A stretch of DNA of 16,627 nt from an uncultured Bacilli bacterium (GTDB lineage Bacteria > Bacillota_I > Bacilli_A > RF39 > UBA660). Each line of letters starts with the position of its first letter. The first letter of the stretch is position 1. Shown here piece after piece: positions 12,892 through 16,627 of the stretch. The position numbers were made by a program, and so were the translations under genes. The notes under the pieces are model-generated. The model saw nothing but the letters and a program-made list of their open reading frames with translations. It had not been told where the DNA came from and made no database searches. The stretch is from assembly GCA_910586425.1 (NCBI GenBank), contig CAJUHL010000034.1:1-16627 (forward strand), read 5' to 3'.

Positions 12892-14472
12892 TTATAAAAT
12901 TGTAATGTACTTATTAGATACATATCCAACAAGATTATCTTTTGTTTTTACCTGATACCATCCGTTAGCGACACGACCAATAATTTGTACAGTATCATTA
13001 ACTAGTAGAATGCAAACAACATTATTGCTTTCAACATTTGGTGTATTACGCATATTCAATTTTGTGCAATTAACAACTTTCCCTTTAGCAACAATGACAT
13101 ATTCTCCAAAGATATATCCCTTATCTGTTCTATACCAATTATCAGAAGTCCTTGCAATTAGTTGAACTAATTCGCCTTTTTTATAAGAACCTATTTTAAC
13201 TGACGAAGAATTTGGAGTAGAACGAATATTAAGATTCCCTGATTTGGTATTTATTTTTCCAAGAAATTCTACCGGTGTTTCAGCAACGTTATTTAATAAT
13301 GGAAGAGCGACGGGGGATTCAATATTTTCATATACGATATTCAAATCAACATTACCTAATATACCGTCTACAAACCCCTTAGAAGAATACTGCCAAATAC
13401 ATTCGCCAATATTAGGTTTCAAATGTTCTTTTATAGTGCCATTATCCTGTAATGGATATCTTGCAATCCAAAATTTGCACCCCATATTTTTTAACTCTAC
13501 TGCATTATATACATTTTTGTACCAATCTAGATTAGAATATATATGACATTGATAACCCAATTCTTTACAAGTATTAACATATGTTTTAGCAATAGAAGTG
13601 ACCTTGTTTTTACCAAGTTTTCGTTGTTCTGCCCATTCTAAATCAAGCCAAATATTTATCTTTTTGCCATTTAATTTGTTGATCATGTTAATAGCATCAT
13701 TCTTTGCTGTATCTTCGTTGAGTGCATATGAAAATTGATATACACCAAGAATCTTAATACCATTTTGAATTGCACTAGAATAATTCTTTTCAAAAGTGGA
13801 ATCCAAAGTACCGTTTTTAATTATACCCCTCAAGATTACATAATTGATACCAGCCTGTTTTACTTTTTTCCAATCAATATTTCCTTGATAACTTGAAACA
13901 TCTATAACCGTTGTCGTTTTTGTTGTTACTTCATTATGTATAGAATTAGCATCATATTTAGGTCTTCCATATCCAGCAATATTCTTATAAGATAATAGAT
14001 AGGACTTTTTGCATACACCACCGCCATTTGCAATTAATCCATTTGCACCAGAGGTGTTGCCTTCTATTGTATATACCTTCGTAGAATCAACTTTGTAAAT
14101 TAATCCAGTATGACAAATTCTTGTGGCATTTTTAAAGAAAATAATATCTCCAATTATAGGATTGGTGGTGTGCCATTGATTCATATTTTTAAAATATTGA
14201 GCAGAGGTAGGTGTATATGCAGACCATCCACCGAGTAGCTCTTTTGCTCTTTCTTTACCGAATGTTTTCAGGAAACACCAGTCTACGAACACATCACACC
14301 AAGCAACTCCGTTTGCATATGGTGATCCGATTTCTTTAATAAGATCTTGTCCATATTTAGTCCAGTTATTAGATCCGGCATTGGCGGTTTTATTATCCAA
14401 CTGTGAATTAGATTTCTTTTCAAGATAACCAATTTCATTTTCTGCAATTTTTAGTAACTTATCTAAAGACAT
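12892..14472 (-). CDS. Endolysin: CHAP amidase/endopeptidase + GH25 muramidase + two SH3b, 526 aa
   Basis: Cell-wall hydrolase released through the holin at the end of infection. Residues ~1-172 are a CHAP domain with Cys59 (GVAWCDVFVDW), His121 (RICHTGLIY) and Glu137/Asn139 (TIEGNTSG). Residues ~188-382 are a GH25 lysozyme domain: DVSSYQGNIDW with Asp191, WLDLEW with Asp277/Glu279, and GNVDLN near the end. Residues ~405-462 and ~463-526 are two SH3b wall-binding repeats (each with NLNIRSTPN/KLNMRNTPN and NWYRTD/GWYQVK). A linker of about 15-20 residues separates each part. Two different cutting activities in one chain are unusual but known in Firmicutes phages. There is no signal peptide, so it depends on the holin. 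A weak AAGGA site lies upstream of the start. Confidence 0.95.
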   Translation of the reverse strand: MSLDKLLKIAENEIGYLEKKSNSQLDNKTANAGSNNWTKYGQDLIKEIGSPYANGVAWCDVFVDWCFLKTFGKERAKELLGGWSAYTPTSAQYFKNMNQWHTTNPIIGDIIFFKNATRICHTGLIYKVDSTKVYTIEGNTSGANGLIANGGGVCKKSYLLSYKNIAGYGRPKYDANSIHNEVTTKTTTVIDVSSYQGNIDWKKVKQAGINYVILRGIIKNGTLDSTFEKNYSSAIQNGIKILGVYQFSYALNEDTAKNDAINMINKLNGKKINIWLDLEWAEQRKLGKNKVTSIAKTYVNTCKELGYQCHIYSNLDWYKNVYNAVELKNMGCKFWIARYPLQDNGTIKEHLKPNIGECIWQYSSKGFVDGILGNVDLNIVYENIESPVALPLLNNVAETPVEFLGKINTKSGNLNIRSTPNSSSVKIGSYKKGELVQLIARTSDNWYRTDKGYIFGEYVIVAKGKVVNCTKLNMRNTPNVESNNVVCILLVNDTVQIIGRVANGWYQVKTKDNLVGYVSNKYITIL

Positions 14473-14484
14473 TTAACCACATCC

Positions 14485-14868
14485 TTACTGTTTGTTGTTT
14501 TCAACAATTTCTCTTAATGTAATAAGAGATTCGTCAATTACCTCGTCAATCCATTTAATTAAATCCTCTTGATTAGCAACTTTTGACAAAATAGGATAAT
14601 TTGCAAATAATTCATTAATAACTTGTGCTCTTTTAATAGATCCAGCCTGATTCCATTCGTCATAATTTTCTTCAGCATCAGTGATTAGTTTTAGCATTGT
14701 TTCCTGAATCTGTTTTTTTGCGATAGCGATCTTTTCCTCATCGGATTTATTAAAATAAACAATACTCTTTTTAGTAATAGCAATCACAAGTCCTATGATT
14801 ACAATAATAGTTGTCCAATTTTCATTTACTAATTCTAAGAAGTTTCTAATACCATCCAAAATGCTCAT
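14485..14868 (-). CDS. Phage holin, LLH-type, 127 aa
   Basis: Holins form membrane lesions that release the endolysin. The start at 14868 has AGGAGGAAGTATT. One membrane helix at about 17-33 (WTTIIVIIGLVIAITKKS) is followed by a charged helical tail with AIAKKQIQETMLKLITDAEENYDEWNQAGSIKRAQVINELF. An acidic Glu-Asn-Tyr stretch, then a GSxKRxxVxxxL helix, is the LLH holin pattern. It ends 12 nt before the endolysin gene. Confidence 0.8.
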   Translation of the reverse strand: MSILDGIRNFLELVNENWTTIIVIIGLVIAITKKSIVYFNKSDEEKIAIAKKQIQETMLKLITDAEENYDEWNQAGSIKRAQVINELFANYPILSKVANQEDLIKWIDEVIDESLITLREIVENNKQ

Positions 14869-14879
14869 AATACTTCCTC

Positions 14880-15266
14880 CTATCCAACCGCATCAGGGTC
14901 AGTTTCAATAATATTTTCTGTTACATTACCTTCAATTTGCTGATATTTAGTATCAAAAATTTTAATTCCTGCAAGTCCTAATAATTCTGTACCAAAGAAT
15001 CCATATACACAAGTTGTGAGAGTAGGACTCAATTCTACTAAGGTGTATTTTTGCAATAAAATAGCCACAATTGTGTATGATATAATTGCGACAATAGATA
15101 GTAATACTATTAGTTTATTGAATTTTAATTTCACATGAAATGGAATTTTTAATTTTAAAATTTCTAATTTTAATGCACGTTCTTCACATTTCATTTCAGC
15201 AATTCGCTTTTTTCTTTTTAGTTCCTCGATTGTTTCATCGTGAGTTTGATAATATCTTTTTAACAT
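14880..15266 (-). CDS. Two-TM phage membrane protein near the holin, 128 aa
   Basis: A strongly charged N-terminal coiled coil (about 8-42: DETIEELKRKKRIAEMKCEE) precedes two membrane helices, about 53-70 (IVLLSIVAIISYTIVAILL) and about 80-102 (LTTCVYGFFGTELLGLAGIKI), joined by QKYTLVELSP. A short polar tail follows. The position before the holin suggests a second holin or holin regulator, but that is inference. The ribosome site is weak (AAGTGGTAAAAATAA). Its stop codon overlaps the ribosome site of the LLH holin. Confidence 0.65.
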   Translation of the reverse strand: MLKRYYQTHDETIEELKRKKRIAEMKCEERALKLEILKLKIPFHVKLKFNKLIVLLSIVAIISYTIVAILLQKYTLVELSPTLTTCVYGFFGTELLGLAGIKIFDTKYQQIEGNVTENIIETDPDAVG

Positions 15267-15293
15267 TTATTTTTACCACTTGAAATTGTTATT

Positions 15294-15572
15294 TTATTCA
15301 CTATAAACTGGTTTATTTTCTTTCCATTTTTGATAAACCCATTGCGTTTCAGATTTAAGAAACCAGCAAACAAGCTGTCCCTTTCTTGCTTCTTTTTCTG
15401 ACTCACATACAAATACAGACTGCACTCCTTTAGAGGTGTAAAATATAATCTGTTTCAATAAATCTAAACATATAAGATTATCCTTTCCATAACAGTTAAA
15501 AACATCCTGCAATGTCTCTAGCTTTAACTTCGAAATATTATCGCCTTCTATCGTAAAAAATAGGGATAACAT
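15294..15572 (-). CDS. Hypothetical protein, 92 aa
   Basis: Unrecognised. A globular mix: a hydrophobic first strand (MLSLFFTIEGDN), a helix (LKLETLQDVFNCYG), a helix-strand (LICLDLLKQIIFYTSKGVQSVFVCES), and an aromatic tail (CWFLKSETQWVYQKWKENKPVYSE) with five cysteines in total. There is no ribosome site before the ATG at 15572, and that ATG is buried in a 14-bp hairpin (15560-15605). A later start or structure-controlled translation is possible. Confidence 0.5.
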   Translation of the reverse strand: MLSLFFTIEGDNISKLKLETLQDVFNCYGKDNLICLDLLKQIIFYTSKGVQSVFVCESEKEARKGQLVCWFLKSETQWVYQKWKENKPVYSE

Positions 15573-15605
15573 TTTACAAATTATACTGTAGAATGTTATC
15601 CCTAT
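15560..15605 (-). promoter_or_regulatory. 14-bp hairpin burying the start of the 92-aa gene
   Basis: ATAGGGATAACATT (15560-15573) and AATGTTATCCCTAT (15592-15605) are perfect inverted repeats over an 18-nt loop. On the minus strand the ATG at 15572-15570 lies inside the 3' arm. The loop also contains TATAAT on the minus strand, so part of this could instead be promoter. No T-run follows, so a simple terminator is unlikely. Confidence 0.6.
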
Positions 15606-15635
15606 AACTTATTTTTAACATAAACTACAATACAA

Positions 15636-15896
15636 TCAATCAGGTATGATTTTTAGGTCTGTATCCTTTTCTTTTTTCCTCGGTTTTACAGACGTGTCCT
15701 TATTTGTTTCTTTATAAATATATTTATCGTATTCATTTTTGCTTACAAGCTCGTATCTATTATTTTGATACTTGACAAAAACAGTTTTATATTCGTCATC
15801 TAAATGTGATGTCATTTGAATATGTTTTCCATTATAGTCAAATACAATAATATTGAGAAATTTATTGTAAGTTAATATTTTGCATTCTTTAATCAT
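15636..15896 (-). CDS. Hypothetical protein, 86 aa
   Basis: Unrecognised. The start at 15896 has GAGGTGAAAC. A small beta-rich domain (CKILTYNKFLNIIVFDYNGK, then VFVKYQNNRYELVS) is followed by a very basic, probably disordered tail (KETNKDTSVKPRKKEKDTDLK). It is the first gene after the tail tube-like gene, where tail assembly chaperones usually sit, but it shows no clear chaperone feature and no slippery frameshift site was evident. Confidence 0.55.
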   Translation of the reverse strand: MIKECKILTYNKFLNIIVFDYNGKHIQMTSHLDDEYKTVFVKYQNNRYELVSKNEYDKYIYKETNKDTSVKPRKKEKDTDLKIIPD

Positions 15897-15912
15897 GTTT
15901 CACCTCAAGACA

Positions 15913-15938
15913 GGAGAGGAATAATAAAACTGCTCTCC
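15913..15938 (-). terminator. Hairpin after the tail tube-like gene
   Basis: GGAGAG (15913-15918) pairs with CTCTCC (15933-15938) over a 14-nt loop. There is no T-run on the minus strand, so it is a weak terminator or a message-stabilising or read-through element that could lower expression of the downstream genes. Confidence 0.4.
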
Positions 15939-15947
15939 ATAGATTTA

Positions 15948-16627
15948 TTACTCCTCAATAAGAATTAAGTCAAGGATATTGTCATCCTGATCCGCCATCA
16001 GGTCACAAGTAATGCTCAGACTGCCTGGGTCACCATTGTTAGAGAAACTTAATGACATGTTAGATTGTGGTGCACACTTTGCAGCGATAATACGGTATGG
16101 AAGAACTTCGTCATCCTCTGTCTTCATCACAGTATCGCCATATACAATAAAATTCTTAGGGAAGCTTGTGGATTTGATATTGATTCGCTGTACACCATCA
16201 GTTACTTCTTTCATATAATAAACGATTACCTTTTCTCCACCCGTTAAAGCGGTTGTAAGTGTAATAGTCTTATCAGCAACTGTACATGCAAGTTCTGTTC
16301 CGCAATCGTCATCACTTGTATAAACAACAACACTGCCAGCAACAGGAGTATCAGTTAGTGTAATTTCAGTTCCTGCATCATCCACAACAGTTTCTACTCT
16401 TGCGATAAATTTTGCGGTCTTGCTTACTTCACCACCAGTAATAAGTTGCCAAAGCTTGACGGTTTGAATCTGCGTCTCAATCGTGATTGTGCCACCCCGT
16501 TCACCTGCAAACTGTACACGCTTTGGGTGTCCTTTGCCACCGTAAGCAAAAACGGACTCGCCTGTCAGCTCTGTTGTGGTGACGTTGGCGAAGTCAAGGT
16601 TTAAAAATGGTTTCTTTGTTGCGTAGT
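15948..16627 (-). CDS. Tail tube-like structural protein, partial (225 aa visible)
   Basis: The reading frame is open from the window edge (16625) to TAA at 15948-15950; the N-terminus lies outside. The visible protein starts YATKKPFLNLDFANVTTTEL and continues with SVFAYGGKGHPKRVQFAGER, ETQIQTVKLWQLITGG, IKSTSFPKNFIVYGDTVMKT and SNNGDPGSLSITCDLMADQD. It is beta-rich with regular Gly/Thr/Asp turns and no membrane segment, as expected for a tail tube or other major tail protein of Clostridia phages; I recognise the style of the family but not a symbol. A short insert (SDDDCGTELACTVADKT) resembles a surface loop. This region has a visibly higher GC content than the 14-15.9 kb genes, which fits a mosaic genome. 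A GTG at codon 81 is not a credible start. Confidence 0.75.
   Translation of the reverse strand, partial: YATKKPFLNLDFANVTTTELTGESVFAYGGKGHPKRVQFAGERGGTITIETQIQTVKLWQLITGGEVSKTAKFIARVETVVDDAGTEITLTDTPVAGSVVVYTSDDDCGTELACTVADKTITLTTALTGGEKVIVYYMKEVTDGVQRINIKSTSFPKNFIVYGDTVMKTEDDEVLPYRIIAAKCAPQSNMSLSFSNNGDPGSLSITCDLMADQDDNILDLILIEE

Noticed and set aside
15561..15571. TAGGGATAACA resembling the first half of the I-SceI homing endonuclease site
   Set aside because: Only the first 11 of 18 bases match and they are part of a symmetrical hairpin; chance is the better explanation.
1..16627. CRISPR array, tRNA genes, insertion sequence ends or a diversity-generating retroelement
   Set aside because: No regularly spaced direct repeats, no cloverleaf, no transposase or reverse transcriptase frame and no template/variable repeat pair were seen.

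Overview
The window is AT-rich DNA with strong AGGAGG-type ribosome sites, short intergenic hairpins and TG-extended -10 promoters. This points to a phage or prophage of a low-GC Gram-positive host, most likely a gut Clostridia/Lachnospiraceae-type bacterium. The host guess rests on style and protein families, not on a marker gene.

Right part (about 9.2-16.6 kb, mostly minus strand, read from high to low coordinates): a tail tube-like structural protein cut by the window edge, two small unknown proteins, a lysis module (two-TM protein, LLH-type holin, CHAP + GH25 + 2xSH3b endolysin, TM/coiled-coil protein), a BRO/KilAC-type antirepressor, a RecU-like Holliday junction resolvase, three small unknown genes, one plus-strand winged-helix regulator with its own promoter, and a small tail-completion-like protein. 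A 1187-codon tape measure gene (5654-9217) follows. Lysis, antirepressor and resolvase genes between the tail tube and tape measure genes are an unusual order.

Breakpoint (about 5.1-5.7 kb): the tape measure reading frame ends abruptly just after its conserved core. It runs straight into about 550 nt of non-coding, highly structured sequence on the same strand. At least eight hairpins can be drawn, including a GAAA tetraloop and a near-canonical 11-nt GAAA-tetraloop receptor. This looks like part of a large structured RNA (intron-like ribozyme half, or another ornate phage RNA). The rest of the tape measure gene is not in the window.

Left part (1-5.1 kb): accessory cargo. Three plus-strand cassettes (A 1-316, B about 320-850, C about 4570-5076) each encode a 49-83 residue single-TM protein followed by a terminator-like hairpin. 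B and C also have a TGATATAAT extended -10 and a roughly 200-nt structured leader; A's promoter lies outside the window. In cassette C the leader can pair either with the ribosome-binding site or with a purine tract in the 3' UTR, a layout like hok-type fold-back mRNAs. Between B and C lie a TM-anchored surface-type protein, a convergent two-gene unit (114-residue protein and 2-TM/GAF-like sensor), and a stand-alone DUF262 (GmrS/ParB-like) protein. Together they resemble a phage-borne accessory or defence island. The structured RNA plus cargo sitting exactly where the tape measure gene is broken is the most interesting feature of the window.
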